Source of the DNA: Legionella londiniensis
Lineage (GTDB): Bacteria; Pseudomonadota; Gammaproteobacteria; Legionellales; Legionellaceae
Length of the DNA stretch: 64,000 bases
Reading direction: 5' to 3'
Assembly: GCF_001467825.1 (NCBI RefSeq)
Contig: NZ_LNYK01000026.1
Location: forward strand, 1 to 64,000
The notes under the pieces: model-generated
The model's input: only the letters and a program-made list of their open reading frames with translations
Told to the model about the DNA's origin: nothing
The model's database searches: none
In this document: piece after piece, positions 8,243-16,682 of the stretch
Numbering within the stretch: position 1 is the stretch's first letter
Layout of the letters: each line of letters opens with the position of its first letter
Position numbers and translations under genes: made by a program

Positions 8243-8974
8243 TCAATTTTTGGTTACAGGCCTGACGATAACTTTGGTACCTAAAAAATGATTTTTTTCA
8301 TTGGAAAGTTCTACAAACTCATGGTTTAACCACTTGGCATCCTGGGTGAACATCCGCACACAGCCATGGCTTGCCCGATAACCCGGTATGTCATCAGACC
8401 CGTGAAGCGCCAAACCTTTATGGAAATACATGCAATAAGGCATTTTTGCCCCGCCTCTGCCAATAGGGAAGACATTGGATTTACATTTTTCATTTTCTTT
8501 ACTGAAAATGCGGTAAATCCCTGTTTTTGTCCGGCAGGTTGGGCTGCTGTTGTCAGAACATTTATCGCTTCCGGATGAAATCGGCCCCCATTTGACCAAC
8601 CGCCCGTTTTCATCATACGCCCCCCAAGCCAATTTATCCTGATCAACAATAATTTGTTTTCCAGGTTCCTCAGGTGTGATTTTTAAGGGGAAAGGAGAAA
8701 AATCCATAATCGTTGCATTTTTCAAATTCTTTGGCACCACAATGGTTTTCCCCGCCCATAAATAATTGTAGGTACGGTTGATGCGCTGGACAATATCGCG
8801 CTGCTCTTCATTCGGAAACAGGCTTTGCCAGCTTTGCCCCGATTTTACCTTGATGCATTCAAATTGCGGATATTCGCAAAGACCAGTTCCGTAATAAATT
8901 GGCTTGTCAGCAGCTTTTGCTGAGAGAGAAAGCGTGGACAACAAAGCTATCAGCATGGTTTTCTGCCTGTTCAT
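8243..8974 (-). CDS. enhA: Enhanced-entry protein EnhA, LysM plus L,D-transpeptidase (YkuD) domain
   Basis: A 243-residue exported protein with a signal peptide to about residue 21 (SAKA-AD). Residues about 40-85 look LysM-like (KVKSGQSWQSLF to GKTIVVPKNL). The YkuD catalytic domain follows (about 105-240), with the signature HGSDDIPGYRASHGCVRM giving the catalytic His, Ser, His and Cys. The expected role is 3-3 cross-linking of peptidoglycan or attachment of proteins to it. It is the first gene of enhABC. Acting on the same murein as the EnhC partner Slt makes a shared wall-remodelling role plausible. Confidence 0.88.
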   Translation of the reverse strand: MNRQKTMLIALLSTLSLSAKAADKPIYYGTGLCEYPQFECIKVKSGQSWQSLFPNEEQRDIVQRINRTYNYLWAGKTIVVPKNLKNATIMDFSPFPLKITPEEPGKQIIVDQDKLAWGAYDENGRLVKWGPISSGSDKCSDNSSPTCRTKTGIYRIFSKENEKCKSNVFPIGRGGAKMPYCMYFHKGLALHGSDDIPGYRASHGCVRMFTQDAKWLNHEFVELSNEKNHFLGTKVIVRPVTKN

Positions 8975-9035
8975 TGCCTTATCCTTACCTTCAGAAGGAA
9001 TGTTTTTTCCCGATATTCTTTATTCTCGGCAAGGA

Positions 9036-9070
9036 ATAAAAAAAGTTTAGAGCTCTTTTAGGGAAAAGAG
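9036..9070 (-). terminator. Possible terminator of uvrC
   Basis: On the minus strand, CTCTTTT and AAAAGAG (arms at 9064-9070 and 9053-9059) form an AT-rich stem. A run of seven T follows within about eight bases. The stem is weak, so this is tentative. Confidence 0.35.
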
Positions 9071-9094
9071 TGATTTAAATTGCCTGAGAGATTT

Positions 9095-10951
9095 TTAAGA
9101 ATGGAAATGTTGATAAATGCGTTTGGCGAGATTTTGATTTATCCCCGGCACTTTTGCGATTTCTTCAAGCGGCGCGCGCGCCAATTCTCTGAAACCGCCA
9201 AAACGGGCTAATAAAGCCTGGCGTCTTTTTGCGCCGATTCCTTCAATCGATTCGAGTGTAGAATCAAGGCTTATTTTTTGTCGCTTTTTACGATGGAGCG
9301 TGATGGCAAAGCGATGAGCTTCATCACGTATGTGTTGTAAAAGATGAAGTGCTGGAGAATCGGCGGGCAAAGTCATTTCGGATTGCTCATCTGCAAGAAT
9401 TAACTGCTCCCATCCCGCTTTGCGCTTTGGCCCTTTGGCAATGCCGAGCAATTTCACCCCATTTATCTTCAATTCAGACAGTACCCGCCCTGCTATGGCT
9501 ACTTGCCCCTTACCCCCATCAATAATCAGTACGTCCGGCAAATCCCCTTCAATAGTGAGCCGTTTGAAGCGGCGCTCCAAGGCTTGGGCCAGCGCAGCGT
9601 AATCGTCGCCGGCGGTGATGCCCTCTATATTAAAACGGCGATAAGCGCTTTTTAAAGGGCCTGATTCGTCAAACACCACGCAGGAGGCGACCGTGCAAGA
9701 GCCTTGCGTGTGGCTTACATCAAAACATTCCATGCGTTTGATTTTTTTAGGAAGCGCTAATAATTTAGCAAGAGCCTCATAGCGTTGGTTGCTCATCATT
9801 GTTGAAGTTTGATATTCAGCAACGGCCAGATGCAAATTATTCAGTGCGAAATCAATCCAGCGAGCTTTAATCCCCCGCGCTCTCTGTTGAATGACAGTCC
9901 GTTTTCCCCTAAGCTCGCTGAGCATGGTTTGTAACGCCCTTTGATCCTCGACTTTATGATTGGTGAGAATTAAAGGAGGGATCCGTTCCGGCATGTCCAC
10001 ATAAAAATAAGATAAAAATGCAGAAAATACCTGCTGCCCCATTGCTTCCTGATCTTCGTTGCAATACTCATAGCCTGTTGGAAGGCTGGGATAAAAACTC
10101 TGGCTGCCTTTGACTTCTCCCTCCCGTATAGTCACCCATTGCACACAGGCAAACCCCGGCTCAATCTTCAAGACAATCACGTCCGCATCGCCGCGCAAAT
10201 GGATCATGCTTTGTTGCTCCTGCACAAGGCGCAAGCTTTTTATCTCGTCGCGCAGCCTTGCCGCTTCTTCAAATTCCAAATCAGCCACAGCCTGGTTCAT
10301 GCGGGCTTCCAGTTCCTTAAGGATGAGCTGGCATTTGCCCTGCAGGAATCTGGAGGCATCCTGTACCGATTGCCGGTATTTTTCTTCCGAGATATAACCA
10401 GTACAGGGAGCGCTGCAGCGTTTGATCTGATATTGCAGGCAAGGCCTTGTACGCGCGCGAAAATACGCATCGGAACAGTTGCGAATCTTGAATACCTTCT
10501 GAATGACACCCAAGGTTTCCTTGATGGCGCTGGCACTTGGATACGGGCCAAAAAAGCTGCCTTTTGCAGGTTTTTTCTTGACCCGGACGATTTCCATGCG
10601 CGGGAAAGCCTGGTGGCTGCTTAAATGTAAGTACGGATAAGATTTATCATCACGCATCAAGACATTGTATTTAGGCCGCAGTGATTTAATTAAGCTGCTT
10701 TCCAGCAATAGCGCCTCTGTTTCACTGCAGGTAACAGTAACCTCAATATCAGCCACCTGATTGATCAGAGAACGAGTTTTCGCACTTTGGTTGCTTTTTA
10801 CAAAATAACTGCTGACCCGTTGTTTGAGGTTAGCCGCTTTGCCGACATACAGCACTTCCCTCTCTGCATTCAACATTCGGTAGACGCCAGGTTCGCCAGG
10901 AAGGTTAGCTAGAAATTTATTCAGGTTTAACAAAATTTTTGGTTTATTCAT
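9095..10951 (-). CDS. uvrC: Excinuclease ABC subunit C
   Basis: A 618-residue nucleotide-excision-repair nuclease that incises on both sides of a UvrAB-marked lesion. Domains in order: GIY-YIG nuclease (from about residue 15, GVYRML to [12 protein letters not shown]) for the 3' cut; a Cys-rich stretch ([13 protein letters not shown], about 170); a UVR motif (about 205-245) that contacts UvrB; the RNase-H-like nuclease ([18 protein letters not shown]) for the 5' cut; and a C-terminal double helix-hairpin-helix. It lies 69 bases downstream of letA in the same orientation, the same pairing as uvrY-uvrC in enterics, so co-transcription is likely but a hairpin lies between. Confidence 0.97.
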   Translation of the reverse strand: MNKPKILLNLNKFLANLPGEPGVYRMLNAEREVLYVGKAANLKQRVSSYFVKSNQSAKTRSLINQVADIEVTVTCSETEALLLESSLIKSLRPKYNVLMRDDKSYPYLHLSSHQAFPRMEIVRVKKKPAKGSFFGPYPSASAIKETLGVIQKVFKIRNCSDAYFRARTRPCLQYQIKRCSAPCTGYISEEKYRQSVQDASRFLQGKCQLILKELEARMNQAVADLEFEEAARLRDEIKSLRLVQEQQSMIHLRGDADVIVLKIEPGFACVQWVTIREGEVKGSQSFYPSLPTGYEYCNEDQEAMGQQVFSAFLSYFYVDMPERIPPLILTNHKVEDQRALQTMLSELRGKRTVIQQRARGIKARWIDFALNNLHLAVAEYQTSTMMSNQRYEALAKLLALPKKIKRMECFDVSHTQGSCTVASCVVFDESGPLKSAYRRFNIEGITAGDDYAALAQALERRFKRLTIEGDLPDVLIIDGGKGQVAIAGRVLSELKINGVKLLGIAKGPKRKAGWEQLILADEQSEMTLPADSPALHLLQHIRDEAHRFAITLHRKKRQKISLDSTLESIEGIGAKRRQALLARFGGFRELARAPLEEIAKVPGINQNLAKRIYQHFHS

Positions 10952-10966
10952 AAGGTTAAAATCCCA

Positions 10967-10985
10967 GGATTACAGGCTGTAATCC
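10967..10985 (-). promoter_or_regulatory. Hairpin in the letA-uvrC gap
   Basis: GGATTACA (10967-10974) and TGTAATCC (10978-10985) form an eight-base stem with a three-base loop, extendable by flanking CCC/GGG. On the minus strand it is followed by only ATTTT, so it could be a leaky terminator or attenuator reducing read-through into uvrC. Confidence 0.35.
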
Positions 10986-11020
10986 GGGCTGATGCGACAC
11001 ACCCTAATTATAGCAGCTCA

Positions 11021-11680
11021 TCAGCTGCTATGAGCTGTTTCACTCGGGCGTTCAATTAAACCGTGTTTCATGGCTAAATAGGTCAGTTCAACATCATTTT
11101 TGATGGCCAGCTTTTCAAACATACGATAGCGGTAACCATTAATTGTTTTTGTGCTGAGAAACAAGCGGTCGGCAATATCCTGAACGGTCATTCCACTCGT
11201 AATCATCAGCATAACCTGCATTTCACGTTCGGAAAGGAGGTCAAAGGGAGTTTCCTGGGGGGCTTGAAGACTATTAATGGCCATCTTTTGCGCGATTTCA
11301 GCGCTTAAATAGCGTTCGCCACGATAAACTTTGCGAATGGCTGTTGCCATTTCACTGGCGCTTGATTCCTTGGTGAGATACCCCATGGCGCCAAGCTGCA
11401 GCACACGGCTGGGCAAAGGCTCAGCACATATTGCCGTTACTGCGATAACTTTCGTTTGGGGATTTGTTTTTTTTAGGCGGCGGGTGACTTCCCATCCGTC
11501 AATTCCCGGCATTTTCATGTCTAAAAGAACAACATCCGGCCGCAGATCTTTCACCAAGGCAAGGGCAACCTCGCCGCACTCTGCCTCGCCGACTACAGCC
11601 ATATCCTGTAGATCTTCCAGTAATCGTCGAATCCCCATTCGCACCAGAGCGTGGTCATCGACAATTAATATTTTTATCAA
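11021..11680 (-). CDS. letA: Response regulator LetA (GacA/UvrY family)
   Basis: A 219-residue two-component regulator. Receiver domain: acidic pair D8-D9, phospho-acceptor D54 in LLDMKMPG, and the conserved Thr and Lys further on. The C-terminal LuxR/FixJ-type helix-turn-helix runs from LSEREMQVMLMI to INGYRYRMFEKL. In Legionella, LetA with the sensor LetS drives transcription of the RsmY/RsmZ RNAs that titrate CsrA, switching cells to the transmissive phase. The open frame extends 19 codons upstream, but TTG at 11680 is chosen: GGAG sits six bases before it, the protein then starts at the canonical IKILIVDD strand, and the length fits the family. The partner sensor is not in the window. Confidence 0.92.
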   Translation of the reverse strand: MIKILIVDDHALVRMGIRRLLEDLQDMAVVGEAECGEVALALVKDLRPDVVLLDMKMPGIDGWEVTRRLKKTNPQTKVIAVTAICAEPLPSRVLQLGAMGYLTKESSASEMATAIRKVYRGERYLSAEIAQKMAINSLQAPQETPFDLLSEREMQVMLMITSGMTVQDIADRLFLSTKTINGYRYRMFEKLAIKNDVELTYLAMKHGLIERPSETAHSS

Positions 11681-11793
11681 ACATTGCTCCTTGTCAGCAC
11701 AACAGATCGCACACAAAAGATGCGTTGATATTATCAAGAGTCATTATTTTTTACAATAAGACGCTCTGCCTGTTGAGATTGGCCAAGAATTGC

Positions 11794-12612
11794 CTAACAG
11801 GCATAGATATGAATATTGGGATTGTTTTCATCGACAGGGAAATAAGGGGGATATTCTCCAAGCGACCTCGCCCGTTTTAGAAATCCCGCTATATCTGAAG
11901 TGACGAAATCATACAGTTCTTGATATTCATGGATGACAAAATAAACAGGCTGCAGCATGTCAATACGGTAAGGCATGCGAAAAGCAGCCACCGGTTCAAA
12001 TAAAACCCGCATTGCCCTGTCACTTTCAACACTGTACACAGTCTCGCTGATGGAAGATAAAATGCCCCCGCCATAGGCACGAAGGCCCTTGGATGTGTAT
12101 AACAATCCAAATTCTACCGTGAACCAGAATAATCGCTGTAATAAAGGCCAGTCGGCTTCCTGAAATTCCAGCACTTTCAAAGCATAACGATGGACAAAAT
12201 CCGCATAAACGGGATTGGTTAACATCGGGCAGTGGCCAAAGAGTTCATGGAAAATATCCGGCTCTTTCACATAATCAAGTTCTTCTTCACTGCGAATAAA
12301 AGTAGCTGCCGGAAACCGCTTTTCAGCTAAAAGCTCGAAAAAAGCGCGGGCAGAAATTAAAGCGGGAACAGGAGCGACCTGCCAACCGGTCAAAGCCTTC
12401 ATCCGCTTGCTGATATCTGGAAGTTGCGGTATGCGGTCTGCGGTTAGCTTCAAGCTTTCCAATCCCTGTAAAAATTCATCGCAGGCGCGCCCCGGCAATA
12501 ATTTACGCTGTCTTTCAAATAAAATTTGCCAAATGCGGTGCTCGGCATTGGAGTAATTCACCATGCCCTGCTCATCGGGTTGATGGGAAACATAGCGGCT
12601 GACAAATTCCAT
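11794..12612 (-). CDS. phhA: Phenylalanine-4-hydroxylase, monomeric bacterial type
   Basis: A 272-residue iron and pterin enzyme converting phenylalanine to tyrosine. The iron ligands are visible as two His in FHELFGHCPML and a Glu in FWFTVEFGLL, in the order and spacing of the aromatic amino-acid hydroxylase family. There is no regulatory ACT domain, as usual in bacteria. In Legionella the enzyme has been linked to pyomelanin pigment formation by supplying tyrosine. ATG at 12612 has GGAG five bases upstream. It lies 113 bases upstream of letA and 83 bases downstream of bioC, all on the same strand. Confidence 0.96.
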   Translation of the reverse strand: MEFVSRYVSHQPDEQGMVNYSNAEHRIWQILFERQRKLLPGRACDEFLQGLESLKLTADRIPQLPDISKRMKALTGWQVAPVPALISARAFFELLAEKRFPAATFIRSEEELDYVKEPDIFHELFGHCPMLTNPVYADFVHRYALKVLEFQEADWPLLQRLFWFTVEFGLLYTSKGLRAYGGGILSSISETVYSVESDRAMRVLFEPVAAFRMPYRIDMLQPVYFVIHEYQELYDFVTSDIAGFLKRARSLGEYPPYFPVDENNPNIHIYAC

Positions 12613-12695
12613 GGGAACTCCTCAAGTGGCCTTGGCAAAGATATAGGTGGTCATTATATAGTTTAGTTTATCTCTATAAAAGATTTCGATTATTA

Positions 12696-13553
12696 TCATT
12701 CGGCGGCAGGCTTTCGCAAGCTGGAAAGCGGGATCAATGTTTCCGTTCCTTTATGTGACTGATATTGCATGCCCTTCCATGCGTGGCCATAAATGACTTC
12801 ATAACTTAAGGGATAATGCCCGGCCTCAGTCTTAAAGGCCAGCATCGATTGTTTGAATTTTTCAAAGCTTCTTTTGCCGGTTAAACCGCGGTTACGCCCC
12901 GGATTGACATTGCGGACCCCCTGAGCTTTTAATGCCTTCAATAATTGAGATAGACTTTTATAGCGCACGCCAAGCATTTCCATATCGACTACCGGATCCA
13001 GAAAACGAGCATGAAGCAGCGCATCGCCGATATCATGCATATCAACAAATTCATTCGTATGGGCATAACCATCGTGGGACCAGCTGTTTTTTAATTCAAA
13101 AAAGGTATCAGGACCCAAAGTAGAAAACATAAAACAGCCGTTCGGATTCATGATGCGATTCATTTCACCAAAAATATGAGGCAGGGAATTCGCCCAATGA
13201 ATCACCTGGTTTGCAAAAATGAGATCAAAAAGCCCCGAGGGAAACGGCAATTGATTCATATCGCCATTAATCAAAAGCCATTTTTTTCTAAAACCTTGTT
13301 TTTCTTTTGCCTTTTTAAGCATGGCAACAGCCAAATCAAGGCCTATGATTTCTGCTTTTGGATAATGTTGCCTAAGCCGCCTGGAAAAAACACCCGTGCC
13401 ACACCCTAAATCCAAAATGTAACGAGGATTAATTTTCAGATAGTGCAAGCGGTCAAAAAGACGCTCGCCAATTTCATACTGTATTTTCGCATACTGCTCA
13501 TATTCATCAGCATGCGCATTAAAAGAATTGCAAATTTCAGATTCCGCCTTCAT
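12696..13553 (-). CDS. bioC: Malonyl-ACP O-methyltransferase BioC
   Basis: A 285-residue SAM-dependent class I methyltransferase. Motif I is ILDLGCGTGVFSRRL, followed by the acidic strand (IIGLDLA) and post-I blocks. The N-terminus (CNSFNAHADEYEQYAKIQ) and the C-terminal part with the tyrosine-rich Y-x-V-x-x-G-H-A-W-like segment (YEVIYGHAW) match BioC, which methylates malonyl-ACP so it can enter fatty-acid elongation toward pimelate for biotin. ATG at 13553 with GGAAG upstream is preferred to an in-frame start at 13589, which would nearly abut the divergent comF start. No other bio genes are in the window. Confidence 0.88.
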   Translation of the reverse strand: MKAESEICNSFNAHADEYEQYAKIQYEIGERLFDRLHYLKINPRYILDLGCGTGVFSRRLRQHYPKAEIIGLDLAVAMLKKAKEKQGFRKKWLLINGDMNQLPFPSGLFDLIFANQVIHWANSLPHIFGEMNRIMNPNGCFMFSTLGPDTFFELKNSWSHDGYAHTNEFVDMHDIGDALLHARFLDPVVDMEMLGVRYKSLSQLLKALKAQGVRNVNPGRNRGLTGKRSFEKFKQSMLAFKTEAGHYPLSYEVIYGHAWKGMQYQSHKGTETLIPLSSLRKPAAE

Positions 13554-13595
13554 GCTTAGCTTCCAACCGCGCAATGTACAGGAAGTCAAACCCGT

Positions 13596-14297
13596 ATGAT
13601 TAAAATGTCTAAAAGTATATCACAGATGATGCGATTGCCTCGTATCTGTCCACTATGTTGCCAATATCATCTGGAGCAGTATGCAGTATGCGGCGATTGC
13701 CAAACATTATTGACTCCATTGGGCAAGTGCTGCCAGGTTTGCGCCCTGCCAATGTCTTCTGGCCAGCATCCGATCTGCGGACACTGCATTCGACAAAAAC
13801 CTTATTTTGACCGGGTGTACGCAGGATATCAGTTCACTGAGCCGTTAAGAGCCCTGATCCATGAGTTTAAATATCATGAAGGGCTGTATCTTACCTCTTT
13901 TCTTACCCAGCTCATCCTCGATGGTTTAGCCGAAAAACCAGCAGTTGCCCCCTGCCTGCTGCCCGTTCCCACGCATCGCAAACGATTGGCTGAACGAGGG
14001 TATAACCACGCTGCAGAATTAACAAAATGCCTGGCAAAACGGTTACAATTTCCCTATGATTTAACGACTGCCAGAAAAATTGTTAACACCGCAAACCAGG
14101 CAAGCCTCAGCCGGAAAGCAAGAAGCACCAATCTGCAAAAAGCTTTTTCCATCGGCAGAATTTCATTTGCCCATGTCGTCATCGTTGATGACTTGCTAAC
14201 CACAGGCAGTACCGTCAATGAACTGGCCCGCCTTATTAAAATAAAAGGAGTAGAACGCGTTGATGTCTATTGCTGCGCCAGGGCGATAATGGATTGA
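13596..14297 (+). CDS. comF: ComF family phosphoribosyltransferase-like protein
   Basis: A 233-residue cytoplasmic protein. The N-terminus has three C-x-x-C pairs (CPLCC, CGDC, CQVC, CGHC) for zinc. The C-terminal PRTase fold ends in the PRPP-loop motif VVIVDDLLTTGST. ComF is needed for natural transformation in several bacteria, including Legionella, probably in handling incoming single-stranded DNA. It is transcribed divergently from bioC with only about 40 bases between the starts, so promoters overlap. Another in-frame ATG (13605) exists; the first is used because GGAA lies before it. Confidence 0.9.
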   Translation: MIKMSKSISQMMRLPRICPLCCQYHLEQYAVCGDCQTLLTPLGKCCQVCALPMSSGQHPICGHCIRQKPYFDRVYAGYQFTEPLRALIHEFKYHEGLYLTSFLTQLILDGLAEKPAVAPCLLPVPTHRKRLAERGYNHAAELTKCLAKRLQFPYDLTTARKIVNTANQASLSRKARSTNLQKAFSIGRISFAHVVIVDDLLTTGSTVNELARLIKIKGVERVDVYCCARAIMD

Positions 14298-14364
14298 TCT
14301 TTTGGCCTGGGCCATTGCAACCCGACATTGAGCAAGTTTCAAAACCGCTCAATGCCGGTGTAAC

Positions 14365-16545
14365 CTATATTTTATTCACCATCTCTGATCCCACCTCCGA
14401 CAAGCCAAAATTTACTGTTTTAACAGCAAAAAAACTGTCTTTTTGCAGCGGCTGCTTATGATGTTCTGTAACGTGGTGTTTAAGGTTATTTTCATCTGGT
14501 TCAAGCGGTAAAGCGCCATCAAACAATTCTCTAATGCCGCTCTCTTTGCCGAACAACACGCGGTATCGCGTATCCAGAGCGCACATTTCTATTTTTAAAG
14601 TTTGCCTGTATTTTTCTATGAAAAAAGGCTTTTGTACTATTTCTGCAAAATTTTCAACAGCATTCTCAAGATTCTTAAAGTTATTCTGCAAATCAATAAT
14701 CATGTCGCGGAAATTATCCTGCAAGCTTCGGCTTAAGCTTTCGTCGGAGGATAAATCCCTGTCTGTTTCTTTAATATAATCACTAAATTGCTGAATTTCT
14801 CGTGCGACCTGTGAAATACAATTCAATAAAAATGTTTGAAATGCCTGATACTGCAATACATTGCGATAATGCTCAAGGAGATCATCAATCTGGCGAAGGA
14901 GCATCGCAATTTGCAGCATGCGATACTGATTTTTGGGCAAGGCGTTGAGATTTTCTTTTAAATTTTTGGAAGTATTTGTTTTCTCTTTTTTTGTGCCAAG
15001 TAATGCGGATAACTGCCAGCAATAATAGCCTTTCTCTTCTGCGGCGTTTTCGCAAATTTCCCGCACTTGTTGCATGCCATGCAACAGGTTCGGTTTTATT
15101 TCACCCTGTTCACCAATAATTCCCGTTTCAATACCATAGTTTTGTAGGACAAGCGTCATGAGAGGCAAAAATCTTCTTGCCGTCAATGAGGAAGCTTCTT
15201 TGTATTTCGGGTTAAAGATTGACACCTGCAGTTCATCTTCACTGATTTTCTGCAGCGGAGCCAGAAACTTGTCTCGAATTTCTCTAAGGGTTTCCGCTAA
15301 CTCGACAGCACTGACAGTAGATTTTTGGACAATTTTTTTAAGAAGTTTATTTTGCTCGCTGCTTGTCAAATGGCAAAATAAAATCATTGCGTCCAATGTG
15401 GTTAATAAAGGCGCATTCATAAGGGCTTTTTCAGGTACCAAACCGGCAGAATCATTAAATGCCTGTAATAGATCAGGGTTTTTCTGCAGCAATAACTGAA
15501 TATAACTTACATTGGTTGCCAGTTCCTCTTCGCCATTGGTTCGGCAATAGACGGATTTAATCAGGCTTTGGTTTACAATTCTGATGCCTTGATGAAGGCA
15601 GTTGGTAACATCGTTGAGGTTAAAAGCGTATAATTGTTCCTGAACATAAGCTGTTCTTAATGCCTTGATATGCATCTCCGCTTTGACAAGAAAATGCATC
15701 AATTCCCTTTTATGCTCGCTCAGCAGGTTTAAATTCGGCGAGGCTTCTTTATTTAATAATTTGCTTATCACCCCTTCTGCTTCACGGCAAAGGCGAACAC
15801 ATTGCTCAAGACTGAGCGGCAAGCCAGTTTTTTGGTCGAATGGGTGTTCAAGATTCCATAATAAATTCGCAATACTCATAATAATAAAGCGCGGTACGCG
15901 TAATTGATTCAAATAATTATCTTTCTCAAAAGCCGACTTAAAAAACTCGATAAACTTGCTGTCATTCGTAAAATCCAAGTCAATATCAGCAATCGCATCA
16001 GGAAGCGCTGTTTTTAAAAATAAGCGGACAGCAAGGCGCTGACTATCGAGAGGGCTTTTCTGAACCAGTACGGGGCTTAATCCTTCACTCATCCGATAAC
16101 AGGGCAAAACTGAATAAAAGCGATGTTTTTTCTTTTCATCAAGAATAGCAGGCTGTATCCCGAACAAGTTAAAAAGGGGAGACTGTTCTATAAGGGCGAT
16201 AAAAGCCGCCATGACCTGCTCTTCTTTGGATAAATCCTGTCTTTCCTTACTGGCGGGCAATAAAAAAGTTGCAATATGAGCCTGCCGTTCCTTGTCGAAA
16301 CTTAAGCGCGCATTACCCAGCACATTCAATTGTTCCTTAATGGCAAAATAAGCCAGCTCCAGTACTTGCACCATGCTGAGCGTTATAATCTGGGAGGAAG
16401 CAAAGGGTAAAATATTTTTTGAGGATGTTTTAAACAGCTCGGATTTCTGCAAAAACCCTGTTTCTTCTTTTTTGCCGGAAAAATCAGCCGTGATATCCCT
16501 CAAGGCGATCCTTAAGGCAAGCTCATTTTGCTCATTGGCGTACAT
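14365..16545 (-). CDS. Uncharacterised large helical protein, candidate Dot/Icm effector
   Basis: A 726-residue protein that I do not recognise. It is mostly predicted alpha-helix, charged, with no signal peptide and no clear membrane segment. A few acidic and Ser/Thr-rich stretches occur (ETDRDLSSDESLSRSLQDN near residue 620). The C-terminus is polar, with short hydrophobic positions (SEVGSEMVNKI), as often seen in Legionella type IVB substrates. Start ATG at 16545 is chosen: AGGA lies seven bases before it, and the terminator of the upstream gene (16599-16625) falls inside any longer frame. It sits next to other effector-like genes; function is unknown. Confidence 0.75.
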   Translation of the reverse strand: MYANEQNELALRIALRDITADFSGKKEETGFLQKSELFKTSSKNILPFASSQIITLSMVQVLELAYFAIKEQLNVLGNARLSFDKERQAHIATFLLPASKERQDLSKEEQVMAAFIALIEQSPLFNLFGIQPAILDEKKKHRFYSVLPCYRMSEGLSPVLVQKSPLDSQRLAVRLFLKTALPDAIADIDLDFTNDSKFIEFFKSAFEKDNYLNQLRVPRFIIMSIANLLWNLEHPFDQKTGLPLSLEQCVRLCREAEGVISKLLNKEASPNLNLLSEHKRELMHFLVKAEMHIKALRTAYVQEQLYAFNLNDVTNCLHQGIRIVNQSLIKSVYCRTNGEEELATNVSYIQLLLQKNPDLLQAFNDSAGLVPEKALMNAPLLTTLDAMILFCHLTSSEQNKLLKKIVQKSTVSAVELAETLREIRDKFLAPLQKISEDELQVSIFNPKYKEASSLTARRFLPLMTLVLQNYGIETGIIGEQGEIKPNLLHGMQQVREICENAAEEKGYYCWQLSALLGTKKEKTNTSKNLKENLNALPKNQYRMLQIAMLLRQIDDLLEHYRNVLQYQAFQTFLLNCISQVAREIQQFSDYIKETDRDLSSDESLSRSLQDNFRDMIIDLQNNFKNLENAVENFAEIVQKPFFIEKYRQTLKIEMCALDTRYRVLFGKESGIRELFDGALPLEPDENNLKHHVTEHHKQPLQKDSFFAVKTVNFGLSEVGSEMVNKI

Positions 16546-16598
16546 AGTCATATCCTTATGTTGGTTGTATATAAGCATTTTATTATGGCTTAGAAGAG

Positions 16599-16625
16599 AA
16601 AAAAAAGCTCGCCGCGCGGGCGAGC
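16599..16625 (-). terminator. Terminator of the lipase-like effector gene
   Basis: GC-rich stem GCTCGCC (16607-16613) / GGCGAGC (16619-16625). On the minus strand it is followed by eight T (A8 at 16599-16606 on the plus strand): a textbook intrinsic terminator 58 bases past the stop at 16683. Confidence 0.88.
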
Positions 16626-16682
16626 TTTTCAGCGCTGGCAAAAGGGAATGGCGGTAAGACGATGCTTACCGCATATGTACAG

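Noticed and set aside
10139..10624. 161-codon frame antisense to uvrC
   Set aside because: Shadow of a highly conserved gene with no start signals or domain similarity.
16546..16641. Longer start for the 726-residue protein
   Set aside because: The terminator of the upstream gene (16599-16625) lies inside it, and there is no ribosome site.
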